Part shown: piece after piece, positions 51,014 to 58,915 of the stretch
Numbering within the stretch: the stretch's first letter is position 1
Layout: each line of letters begins with the position of its first letter
Source: Pseudoflavonifractor sp. An44
GTDB lineage: Bacteria; Bacillota; Clostridia; Oscillospirales; Oscillospiraceae
Reading direction: 5' to 3'
DNA length: 64,000 nt
Assembly (NCBI RefSeq): GCF_002161675.1
Contig: NZ_NFIH01000007.1
Coordinates: forward strand, 1 to 64,000
Notes under the pieces: model-generated
The model's input: only the letters and a program-made list of their open reading frames with translations
Told to the model about the DNA's origin: nothing
The model's database searches: none
Position numbers and translations under genes: made by a program

Positions 51014-51855
51014 GATACATCCACCATGAAACCTTTGACCAAGAGCGAGCCCTGTATGGCCAGCGGGACATTCAGGTCACCGACTGTGCCTTTGACGGAC
51101 CCGCCGACGGGGAGAGCGCCTTCAAGGAGGGGGCCAACATCCAGGCCCTGCGCTGCTTTTTCAACCTGCGCTATCCCTTCTGGCACGACGACGGCCTGGT
51201 GATTCGAGACAGTGAGCTGACCCCCATGTGCCGGGCGGCCCTGTGGTACTCCCACCACATTGAGATCACCAACACCAAACTCCACGGCATCAAGGCGCTG
51301 CGGGAGTGTGGCCAGGTGGCCCTGCGGGACTGTGACATCATCTCCCCGGAGTTTGGCTGGTCGGTGCACGACATCACCATGGACCACTGCACCGCAGAGA
51401 GTGAATATTTTATGATGCGCTCCACCCATCTGCGCTTCACTGATGTGATCTTCCGGGGCAAATACTCCTTCCAGTACATCGAGGACGCCATCTTCGACAA
51501 CTGCCGCTTTGACACTAAGGATGCCTTCTGGCACGCTAAAAACGTGGTGGTGCGCAACAGCATAGTGAAAGGGGAATATCTGGCCTGGTACTGTGAAAAC
51601 GTGACCTTTGAGCACTGCACCATCATCGGCACCCAGCCTCTGTGCTACTGCAAGGGTCTAAAGCTAGTGGACTGCCGCATGGAGGACACCGATCTGGCCT
51701 TTGAAAAGAGTGAGGTGGAGGCCACGGTGCTCACCCCGGTGGTGAGCATCAAGAACCCTCGCTCCGGCCGCATTGTGGTCCCCTCTGTGGGCGAGATCAT
51801 CCGGGATGACCCGGAGTCCCGGGGCGAGATTCTCTGCGGCTCGGACGCCCAATAA
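51010..51855 (+). CDS. DUF3737 right-handed beta-helix protein
   Basis: A 281-residue member of DUF3737, a pentapeptide-like beta-helix family of unknown activity. The regular pattern of short strands ending in Asp/Asn-Cys is plain: VTDCAFDG, VIRDSELT, ITNTKLHG, LRDCDIIS, MDHCTAE, FDNCRFD, FEHCTIIG, LVDCRMED. It is soluble, with no signal peptide. It overlaps the small protein upstream by 4 bp. LysR plus DUF3737 pairs recur in Firmicutes and suggest a small-molecule response unit; that is inference from context. Confidence 0.87.
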   Translation: MRYIHHETFDQERALYGQRDIQVTDCAFDGPADGESAFKEGANIQALRCFFNLRYPFWHDDGLVIRDSELTPMCRAALWYSHHIEITNTKLHGIKALRECGQVALRDCDIISPEFGWSVHDITMDHCTAESEYFMMRSTHLRFTDVIFRGKYSFQYIEDAIFDNCRFDTKDAFWHAKNVVVRNSIVKGEYLAWYCENVTFEHCTIIGTQPLCYCKGLKLVDCRMEDTDLAFEKSEVEATVLTPVVSIKNPRSGRIVVPSVGEIIRDDPESRGEILCGSDAQ

Positions 51856-51858
51856 CCC

Positions 51859-52344
51859 ATGAAGCGGATTGGATATGCCCTGTGGGCCGTGGTGCTGGCT
51901 CTGTGTCTGGCGGCCTGTGCCACTACCTCCCACCCCAGTCCCACCTCTACCATTTCACCGGAATCAAAGGAGGATACCACTGTGGACACCCACACCTTCT
52001 ATCTCACGGTGGAGGGAGTCACCTTCCCCGCCACCTTTGCGGACAACCAGGGCGCCGAGGCCCTGGCGGACCTGCTCACCGACGGCCCCCTCACCCTCTC
52101 CCTGGAGGACTACGGCGGCTTTGAAAAGGTGGGCAGCCTGGGCCAGTCCCTCCCCACCAGCAACACCCACATGTCCACCCAGTCCGGGGACATTATGCTG
52201 TACCAGGGCAACCAGATTGTCCTCTTTTACGGCTCCAATTCCTGGAGCTACACCCGCCTGGGACAGGTCACCGACCTCACCGGATGGCAGGAAGCTCTGG
52301 GCCACGGCGACGTCACCGTGACCTTCTCCCTCTCCAAACCCTAA
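51859..52344 (+). CDS. Lipoprotein with cyclophilin-like fold
   Basis: A 161-residue secreted lipoprotein. The signal peptide ends in the lipobox LAAC (about residues 17-20), followed by a Ser/Thr/Pro linker. The rest (FYLTVEGVTFPATFADNQGAEALADLL and GDIMLYQGNQIVLFYGSNSWSYTRLGQV) fits the cyclophilin-like proteins found after oxidoreductase and flavodoxin genes in Clostridia. No proline isomerase activity is known for them. It starts 3 bp after the DUF3737 stop, so it belongs to the same LysR-controlled operon. Confidence 0.82.
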   Translation: MKRIGYALWAVVLALCLAACATTSHPSPTSTISPESKEDTTVDTHTFYLTVEGVTFPATFADNQGAEALADLLTDGPLTLSLEDYGGFEKVGSLGQSLPTSNTHMSTQSGDIMLYQGNQIVLFYGSNSWSYTRLGQVTDLTGWQEALGHGDVTVTFSLSKP

Positions 52345-52349
52345 AAGCT

Positions 52350-52386
52350 AAAGCGCCTGGAATCCTCGGATTCCAGGCGCTTTTTA
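52350..52386. terminator. Bidirectional terminator after the lipoprotein gene
   Basis: AAAGCGCCTGGAATC pairs with GATTCCAGGCGCTTT around a 4-nt loop, then TTTA. It also ends the leftward CPBP gene. Confidence 0.88.
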
Positions 52387-52399
52387 TATCCTTATACGG

Positions 52400-53392
52400 T
52401 CAGGAAAATAAGCTAAAGAGAAATGCCACCGCGCACAGAACCGCATAGAGAACGAAGCCTGCATTGCCGTACACCGTTTTGGCCCGGCCTTCCCGGGGCA
52501 GCTCCTCCGGGGCGGGCTGAAGGGTGAAGGACTTGCGCATAACGATCCCAATCACCAGGCCCGCAATGACCAGCACCAGCTGCACCACCACATAGGCCAG
52601 GTAGATGAGCAGGCCGGGCAGAATGGCCGCCAGCATCTCCTGGTCCAGATTCTGGGGGTTCAAGTTGGACAGGGCATCCAAGTCCAGGTTGGACACCACC
52701 CACAGAGGCACCACCGAGCCCATGAAGTTGATGATCATGTGCATCAGCACAGGATAGCGGAGGCGACGGGTGCGCAGGTACACATAGGCAAAAATCAGGC
52801 CCATGCCGAAGGCGTAGAAGAACTGAAACAGGTTCATGTGGAACATGGCAAAGGCCAGGGCGGAGAACACCATGGCAGTCTTTTCCCCATACTGGGCGCA
52901 ACGGTCCAGCAGCTGCTTACGGAAAACCAGCTCCTCCATCAGCGGGGCCAAAATTACCACGGTAAACAGAATCAACGGGTTTCCACCGCTGACCATGGCC
53001 TCCACACCATTTTGTGCTGTTCCGCCGGACAGCAGCCCGGACAAGAAGGTGCCAACCAGATTTCCGATGAACATCACCGGGAAGCACATCAGCAACAGCG
53101 CCCAAAACTTTCCTCCCCCCAGTTTGGTCTGGGACTGCTCCACCACGGGCATCTTGCGGAGGATCAACAAAAACAGAGGCACACCCACCAGGTACTGCGG
53201 GATAAAGGAAGCCGCCCACAAAAACCAGGCGTTCTCTAACACGTTCACACCCATGGCAAACAACACGCCCCCAATCGCCACTGCCACAAGCTGCAGCACG
53301 ACAATGACCATCGCATAGGCACACAGGGCCCATCCCAATCTGCCAAAGCAGGACTTTGCTTTCTCCACTGATACCAAGTTCTCTTCCTCCAT
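52400..53392 (-). CDS. CPBP-family intramembrane metalloprotease
   Basis: A 330-residue polytopic protein of the CAAX protease/bacteriocin-processing (Abi) family. The signature motifs are MEELVFRKQLL (EExxxR), FAMFHMNLFQF (FxxxH) and LMHMIINFMGS (HxxxN), all within membrane segments. Such proteins process or give immunity to peptides, or act in signalling; the substrate here is unknown. It is divergent from the BlaI/M56 operon, whose operators lie about 130 bp from its start. It may respond to the same signal. ATG 53392 is the likely start. Confidence 0.87.
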   Translation of the reverse strand: MEEENLVSVEKAKSCFGRLGWALCAYAMVIVVLQLVAVAIGGVLFAMGVNVLENAWFLWAASFIPQYLVGVPLFLLILRKMPVVEQSQTKLGGGKFWALLLMCFPVMFIGNLVGTFLSGLLSGGTAQNGVEAMVSGGNPLILFTVVILAPLMEELVFRKQLLDRCAQYGEKTAMVFSALAFAMFHMNLFQFFYAFGMGLIFAYVYLRTRRLRYPVLMHMIINFMGSVVPLWVVSNLDLDALSNLNPQNLDQEMLAAILPGLLIYLAYVVVQLVLVIAGLVIGIVMRKSFTLQPAPEELPREGRAKTVYGNAGFVLYAVLCAVAFLFSLFS

Positions 53393-53511
53393 GTGGTATT
53401 CCCTCCCATTTCTCTCTCGTTTGAGGTCTTGCTTTCGCCCATTCTCTCATATCTTCCACAAAGAATCAATCCCCCTGTGCAACTTCTCTCCCCTCATCCT
53501 CTATCTTTCCA

Positions 53512-53566
53512 TTGACAGATTCAATCGAATGCGTTAGACTGGCAGTGTAATCGAACGCATTAGACT
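53512..53566 (+). promoter_or_regulatory. Promoter with duplicated BlaI-type operators
   Basis: TTGACA (53512-53517), a 17-bp spacer and TAGACT (53535-53540). AATCGAATGCGTTAGACT (53523-53540) recurs as AATCGAACGCATTAGACT (53549-53566), 26 bp apart. Each contains the imperfect dyad TCGAA-N4-TTAGA. The first copy overlaps the promoter and the second the start point, as expected for BlaI autorepression. Confidence 0.85.
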
Positions 53567-53580
53567 AAGGAGGTGACACC

Positions 53581-53952
53581 ATGGACACGCCGAAGATTTT
53601 CGAGAGTGAGTACCGTTTCTGCCTGATTTTGTGGGAGCACGAGCCCATCAAAAGTGGGGAGCTGGTGGCCCTGTGCAAGGAGCAGCTGGGGTGGAAAAAC
53701 TCCACCACTTACACGGTCATCAAGCGTCTGGCCCAGCGAGGGGTGCTGAAGAACGAGAACACCATTGTCACCTCTCTGGTCTCCAAGGACCAGGTGCAGG
53801 CCGCTGAGATCGACGAGCTGGTGGAGACCAAATTTGAGGGTTCGCTCCCCGCCTTTGTGGCGGCCTTTACCCGCCACCAGAAGATGACCCAGAAGGAGAT
53901 CGACCAGGTACAGGCGATGATCGACCAATTTAGAAAGGGGAATGGGCCATGA
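53581..53952 (+). CDS. BlaI/MecI-family repressor
   Basis: A 123-residue winged-helix repressor. The fold is visible as ESEYRFCLILWEHEPIKSGELVALCKEQLGWKNSTTYTVIKRLAQRGVL, followed by the C-terminal dimerisation helices. In classic systems the M56 sensor cleaves the repressor when beta-lactam binds. ATG 53581 follows AAGGAGGTG. Its stop overlaps the M56 gene start (ATGA). It should repress its own operon through the two operators just upstream. Confidence 0.92.
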   Translation: MDTPKIFESEYRFCLILWEHEPIKSGELVALCKEQLGWKNSTTYTVIKRLAQRGVLKNENTIVTSLVSKDQVQAAEIDELVETKFEGSLPAFVAAFTRHQKMTQKEIDQVQAMIDQFRKGNGP

Positions 53953-55757
53953 CTGAGCTGTTTTTGCACATCGTAAACATCAGTATTTCTGCCAGCTGGC
54001 TGGTGTCGGTGGTACTTCTGGCCCGCCTGGTGCTGAAACGGGCCCCAAAATGGGCCCATGTGCTGCTGTGGGGCATTGTGGGAGTACGGCTCATCTTCCC
54101 CTTCTCCCTGGAGAGCGCCCTGAGCCTCATTCCCAGTGCCGAGACCATCTCCCCTACCATTCTCACCGACGGCATCCACAGGGTCTACACCGGATTTCCC
54201 ACCCTGAACCAGTCCATCAATCCCGTACTCTCCCAGGCCGCTACCTCTACCACGGACGCCGCCCCCAATCTCCTGGAGATTTGGCTTCCGGTTCTGGCGG
54301 TCCTCTGGTTCTTTGGTGTGGCGGCGCTGCTAGGTTGGAGTGCCGTGAGCTATCTGCGCCTGCAGCGGCGGGTGGCCACGGCGGTACAGCTGGAGAACAA
54401 TCTCTACCAGAGTGAGGCGGTGCTCTCCCCCTTCGTGCTGGGGTTGGTTCACCCCCGGATTTACCTTCCCTTCTATCTGGACCAGGACACCATGGAGCAC
54501 GTGGTGGCCCACGAGCGGGCTCACATCCAGCGCAGAGATCACTGGTGGAAACTCCTGGCCTTTGTGCTGCTGAGCGTGTACTGGTTCAACCCTCTGCTGT
54601 GGCTGGCCTATCTGCTGCTGTGCCGAGATATTGAGCTGGCCTGTGACGAGAAGGTGGTGCGGGGCATGGAGCCCCGGCAGCGGGCGGACTACTCCCAGGC
54701 ACTGCTCTCCTGCTCGGTGCGCCGCCCTGCCATTGCCGCCTGTCCTCTGGCCTTTGGGGAGGTTGGGGTGAAGCAGCGGGTGAAGTCGGTGCTGCGCTAT
54801 CAGCGGCCCACCGTTCTGGCGGTGTCCGCCTCGTTGGTGGTGTGCGCCATCGTTGGAGTGTGCTTTCTCACCAATCCCCCCATGTCCCGAGGCTTCCCCA
54901 TGCAGGGACACAATGTGGCAGATTTAGACCCCCAGGAGATTGTAGAGCAGATCGCGCACATAGAGCATCTCCAGTATCCCTCCGAGCTCAACGTCAACAC
55001 CGACCAGTTTGAAGTGCTCCTCAACGCAGACTTTCAGTGGGAAAAATCCGGCACCGTTCGCTTTTTCTACACCCAGCACAACCAGACTTACCGCGCACAG
55101 CTGCGGCTGAATCTGGAGGACAGCACGTATACGGTCACCCAGCCCACCACCTGTCCAGAGCAGACTACCATATACAAACTGCGGGACTATTTGGAGGCCT
55201 TGAAGTATCTGCCCCAGGAGGAAATTCGCCGTCTGGCCCCAGATGCTGACCAATTTTCCATCACCCATGTGGCCGAGGGTATTCCAGGTGGTGAGCGCAC
55301 CATCACCTACACCGACGACGGGGTGAGTGACCTGGGTGGATGGTTCATCCACCTGGTGGTTCAGCCCCTGTACCAAAAAGCCAATGGAGGGTACCACGGC
55401 ACCGGAGACGAGACCATCCACCTGTTCTACGGCAGACCCCCCGCCCAACGCCTGGCCACCTATTGGGGCGCAGACCTCCCCGGCACCTTTCATCTGAAAA
55501 CTCCAGACACCACCCTTGATTTTGACGCATCGTATCTGGAGCTATTCAGTGATGGCTCCTTCACCTGGTCCCGCTCCATTCTCATGAGTTCTGTCACTCG
55601 GGGGTACTATGAGGAGACAGCGAACACCCTGACCTTGTATATATACAGCGACACCATCTATGTATTTGATAAGAAGGGGGACTCCCTGATCTACAATGCG
55701 GACGCCTCCACGCAATCTCTGCCCATGGAGGAGTGGGCATATCTGCCCGGCGCATAA
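53949..55757 (+). CDS. BlaR1-type M56 membrane metallopeptidase
   Basis: A 602-residue sensor protease. The N-terminal part is a BlaR1/M56 module with about four membrane segments and the zinc motif VVAHERAHIQRRDHW (HExxH near residue 186), plus ELACDEKVV further on. The extracellular C-terminal part (about residue 320 on) is not a penicillin-binding domain: no SxxK/SxN/KTG set is visible, so the signal is probably not a beta-lactam. It likely senses an envelope ligand and inactivates the BlaI partner. It is co-translated with the repressor. Confidence 0.88.
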   Translation: MTELFLHIVNISISASWLVSVVLLARLVLKRAPKWAHVLLWGIVGVRLIFPFSLESALSLIPSAETISPTILTDGIHRVYTGFPTLNQSINPVLSQAATSTTDAAPNLLEIWLPVLAVLWFFGVAALLGWSAVSYLRLQRRVATAVQLENNLYQSEAVLSPFVLGLVHPRIYLPFYLDQDTMEHVVAHERAHIQRRDHWWKLLAFVLLSVYWFNPLLWLAYLLLCRDIELACDEKVVRGMEPRQRADYSQALLSCSVRRPAIAACPLAFGEVGVKQRVKSVLRYQRPTVLAVSASLVVCAIVGVCFLTNPPMSRGFPMQGHNVADLDPQEIVEQIAHIEHLQYPSELNVNTDQFEVLLNADFQWEKSGTVRFFYTQHNQTYRAQLRLNLEDSTYTVTQPTTCPEQTTIYKLRDYLEALKYLPQEEIRRLAPDADQFSITHVAEGIPGGERTITYTDDGVSDLGGWFIHLVVQPLYQKANGGYHGTGDETIHLFYGRPPAQRLATYWGADLPGTFHLKTPDTTLDFDASYLELFSDGSFTWSRSILMSSVTRGYYEETANTLTLYIYSDTIYVFDKKGDSLIYNADASTQSLPMEEWAYLPGA

Positions 55758-55758
55758 C

Positions 55759-55801
55759 AAAATCCCACGGAAACCCTGAATGGGTCTCCGTGGGATTTTT
55801 T
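55759..55801. terminator. Bidirectional terminator before codA
   Basis: AAAATCCCACGGA pairs with TCCGTGGGATTTT, extended by ACCC/GGGT around a short loop, then TTT. Confidence 0.87.
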
Positions 55802-55814
55802 CATGCCATCAGAA

Positions 55815-57053
55815 TTAGAAGAACACCTGCTTGTCCACAGGGGCGGTGCTGGCAATCAGCTTGCCCTTGCGGTAGTTGCGCAGGACGTTGGCGTCATAGT
55901 TCAATGCGTCGTACCAGTCCTTGGCGTCCAGGATGATGAAGTTGGCATCGTTGCCCTCCTTGATGCCATAGGCATCCCCCAGGTGGAGGGTACGGGCAGC
56001 GTTGGTGGTGACGAAGCGGTAGGAGTTGACGATCTCCTCATAGCCCAGCATGTGGCCCGCATACAGGCCCATGAACACCTGGTCCCGCATTTTGGCATTG
56101 CCCAGAGGATTCCAGGGGTCGAAGATATCGTCGGAGCCGAAGGAGACGTTGATGCCCTCGTCGGTGAGCTCCTTCACCCGGGTCATGCTGCGGCGCTTGG
56201 GGTAGGTGTCAGTGCGGCCGCCCAGGTGGACGTTGACGCAGGGGTTGGCCACAAAGTTGATGCCGGACAGCTTGAGAAGCCGCATCAGGCGGATGACGTA
56301 GGCGTTGTTGTAGCTGTGCATGGCGGTGGTGTGGGAGGCGGTGACCTTCTCCCCCATGCCCATCTCATAGGCCCGGGCGGCCAGGGTCTCCAGACCACGG
56401 GAGGCCTCGTCGTCGATCTCGTCACAGTGGACATCCACCAGCTTGTTGTACTTGGCAGCCAGGTCCATGCAGATGTTCAGAGACTCCACGGAGTACTCCC
56501 GGGTGAACTCGAAGTGGGGGATGGCTCCGGCGGCGTCCGCTCCCATCTCCAGGGCCTGCTCCAGCAGCTTGGCCCCGTTGGGGTAGCTGAGGATGCCGTA
56601 CTGAGGGAAGGCCACGATCTGGATGTCCATGTAGTCACGGACCTCTTCCCGAATCTCCAGCATGGCCTCCAGGGCGGTGAGCTTGGGGTCGTTGATGTCC
56701 ACGTGGGTGCGGACGTACTGGATGCCGTTGGCCGCCTGCATGCGGATGGCCTGGTTGACCCGGGCCTTCACGTCCTCATGGGTCAGGGAGGGCTTGTACT
56801 CCTCCCAGCACTGGATGCCCTCAAAGAGGGTACCGCTGAGGTTCCAGCGGGGACGGCCAGCGGTGAGGCAGGTGTCCAGGTGCACGTGGGATTCCACAAA
56901 GGGCGGCAGAGCCATCTTTCCGGCGCAGTCGGCCACCACTTCCTCCCCAGGCAGGGGCTCCAGGTGGGGAGCGATGGCGTCAAACTTGCCGTCGGTGACT
57001 CGAATGTCCACCGTGTCCTGGGCATTGCCCAGGTGAAGCTTTTGAAAGAGCAT
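55815..57053 (-). CDS. codA: Cytosine deaminase-type amidohydrolase
   Basis: CodA converts cytosine to uracil in pyrimidine salvage. The 412-residue amidohydrolase has the metal motif ESHVHLDTCL, later HFEFTREY, the catalytic VDVHCDEIDDEAS, SHTTAMHSY and FGSDDIFDPWNPLG, matching the CodA group. The TIM-barrel core and a C-terminal beta part are complete. It lies 21 bp after codB on the same strand, so the pair forms the usual codBA transport-deamination operon. Related members use creatinine or isoguanine, so strict substrate is inferred from codB. Confidence 0.9.
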   Translation of the reverse strand: MLFQKLHLGNAQDTVDIRVTDGKFDAIAPHLEPLPGEEVVADCAGKMALPPFVESHVHLDTCLTAGRPRWNLSGTLFEGIQCWEEYKPSLTHEDVKARVNQAIRMQAANGIQYVRTHVDINDPKLTALEAMLEIREEVRDYMDIQIVAFPQYGILSYPNGAKLLEQALEMGADAAGAIPHFEFTREYSVESLNICMDLAAKYNKLVDVHCDEIDDEASRGLETLAARAYEMGMGEKVTASHTTAMHSYNNAYVIRLMRLLKLSGINFVANPCVNVHLGGRTDTYPKRRSMTRVKELTDEGINVSFGSDDIFDPWNPLGNAKMRDQVFMGLYAGHMLGYEEIVNSYRFVTTNAARTLHLGDAYGIKEGNDANFIILDAKDWYDALNYDANVLRNYRKGKLIASTAPVDKQVFF

Positions 57054-57074
57054 GGTAAAATCCTCCCTATTTGT

Positions 57075-58316
57075 TTAGTTGTGTTTTTTACCCAGCAGTT
57101 CCCCCAGGAAGAAGCACACCGCCGCCACGATCATGGCGTTGATGGCGGCAATGCCCCAGGGGAGGATGTTGGCTGCCACAGCACCCACCACGATGCCGGC
57201 CATGTTGAACCAGTTGACGGTCACTCGCCGATCGGCGTCCCGGAACTTGCTGCGGTTTTTGAAGAAGTCCAGAATGACAATGGCACCGATGGGGGGCAGC
57301 GCGCAGTTCAAGATGTTCAGCCAACCAGTGAAGTTCCAGTACAGCCAGATGGCCAAGGCGGTACCCACGATACCGGCAATCCAAGTGGTGAACTTCATGC
57401 GCACCCCGGAGACGTTGGAGATGGCCAGGCCGCCGGTGTACAGAGCGTTGTTGTTGGTGGTCCAGATGTTGGCGCCCAGCACGATGAGGGCGGGGATAGC
57501 CAGACCCTGGGCGATCATCACATAGAAGATATCATCCTTCCCGGTGAAGGCGCCGCCCACAGCGCCGAAGCAGAACATCAGAGTATTTCCCAGGAAAAAG
57601 GCGATGACGGTGGTCCACACCGCGATCTTGCTGTTTTTTGCAAAACGGATGAAGTTGGGGGTGGCGGTGCCGCCGGAGATAAAGGAGCCGATGACGTAGC
57701 CAATGCCAGTGACCAGGCTGATGCCGCCGGCAGACTGGGCGAAGATGGCGGTGAGTCCGCCGCCCTCTCCGGTGGCGGTGATCATGGAGTACATGCCCAG
57801 TACCACAATGAGGGGCACGGAGATATAGCTGACGATCTCCAGGGCCTTCATGCCGGTGGCCGCGGTGGCGGTCATCAGCAGGCCAGCCACGATGGTCAGA
57901 GCCCACGCATTGACCCCCAAGAGCTCGGCAGCAGGAATGGAGAACATGGCCACACCCACACCAAACCAGCCGATCTGGGTAAAGCCCAGAATGGCGGAGG
58001 ACAGGTAGGAGCCCTTCTCACCAAACGTCTTACGGCACAGCAGGTCCATGTTCAACCCGGTGCTGGAGCCAATGTAGGCCAGGATGCCGCAGTAGGCGGA
58101 GAGAATCAGGCCGCCGATGAGGCAGGCCCAGGCAAAGCCGGACAGGTCCAGGCCGTTGCCCAGCTTGGCGCCCACGCTCATGCTGGCAGAAAAGAAGGTA
58201 AAGCCCAGCATGACAAAGAACATATTCCAAAAGCCTTTCCGGGCTGAGGCGGGCACCGCCTCCAGGGAATAGTCGGCGTCTACCTGGTGTTGTTTTTCTC
58301 GTTCGTGTTTACTCAT
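57075..58316 (-). CDS. codB: Cytosine permease (NCS1 family)
   Basis: CodB brings cytosine into the cell with a cation. The 413-residue protein has about twelve membrane segments and NCS1 hallmarks: GFTFFSASMSVGAKLG near the start, QIGWFGVGVAMFS, and NIWTTNNNALYTGGLAISN. I choose ATG 58316, behind GGGAG; a TTG two codons upstream is possible. It is first in the leftward codBA operon. The 599 bp to its right carry the promoter and leader of the GH84 gene. I see no convincing codB promoter or purine riboswitch. Confidence 0.92.
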   Translation of the reverse strand: MSKHEREKQHQVDADYSLEAVPASARKGFWNMFFVMLGFTFFSASMSVGAKLGNGLDLSGFAWACLIGGLILSAYCGILAYIGSSTGLNMDLLCRKTFGEKGSYLSSAILGFTQIGWFGVGVAMFSIPAAELLGVNAWALTIVAGLLMTATAATGMKALEIVSYISVPLIVVLGMYSMITATGEGGGLTAIFAQSAGGISLVTGIGYVIGSFISGGTATPNFIRFAKNSKIAVWTTVIAFFLGNTLMFCFGAVGGAFTGKDDIFYVMIAQGLAIPALIVLGANIWTTNNNALYTGGLAISNVSGVRMKFTTWIAGIVGTALAIWLYWNFTGWLNILNCALPPIGAIVILDFFKNRSKFRDADRRVTVNWFNMAGIVVGAVAANILPWGIAAINAMIVAAVCFFLGELLGKKHN

Positions 58317-58591
58317 ACGCAATGAATCTCCCTCTCAGTTTCTTATTTCATGGAGTCTACACTCAGTTGAATAATATACCATGCTTTTGACAGAAATGTC
58401 CACCTGCCCTTTCCCTAAAAAATGTCGAAAATCCCCCCACCTCTCCCAGCAAAATTATCCTTTACCAGAAGAGGAATAAAATGCACCCATGTAGCCAGTT
58501 TGTCTCCACTTCTCCATATAATTCCTCACAATTTTTATATACCATCTTCTATTTCGCATAGTTTCAATTCCATTTTACTTCGATTCTTTTG

Positions 58592-58915
58592 TTGACTTTT
58601 CACAGTTTCCGGTCTACAATAGGTGGGTAAAGGCCTGGAATGGGTATCGTTTCCCCCGTCCCCTTTTCCAGCGCATAATCCTCACAAATTGTCAACCCCG
58701 TACCGAACCGCAAGGCACAGTTGGAGGCTTCCCCCAAAGTGTTGGAGTGTCGTTTTCCCTTTCCTGCGTTCTGGTGGGGTTTTCCTTTGTATGGACCAGA
58801 GATGGCAACAGGGCGGCCATAGACCCCCTTTTACCATAGATGAGAGCATAGGAGGCGAAAACAGCAAACAAGCGAAAGAAAGAAAAGGAGCAATCTTGAC
58901 AAAGGAGGAACTATC
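58592..58915 (+). promoter_or_regulatory. GH84 gene promoter and ~290-nt leader
   Basis: TTGACT (58592-58597), a 17-bp spacer and TACAAT (58615-58620) are followed by an untranslated leader of about 290 nt. The leader contains CTGGAA/TTCCAG and other pairings but no riboswitch core I recognise. AAAGGAGG precedes the TTG start. The 58323-58590 part of the gap is AT-rich with no gene. Confidence 0.65.

Noticed and set aside
58621-58915. Riboswitch (cyclic-di-GMP or preQ1) in the GH84 leader
   Set aside because: Fragments such as CCGCAAGGC recall known cores, but the surrounding conserved blocks are missing.
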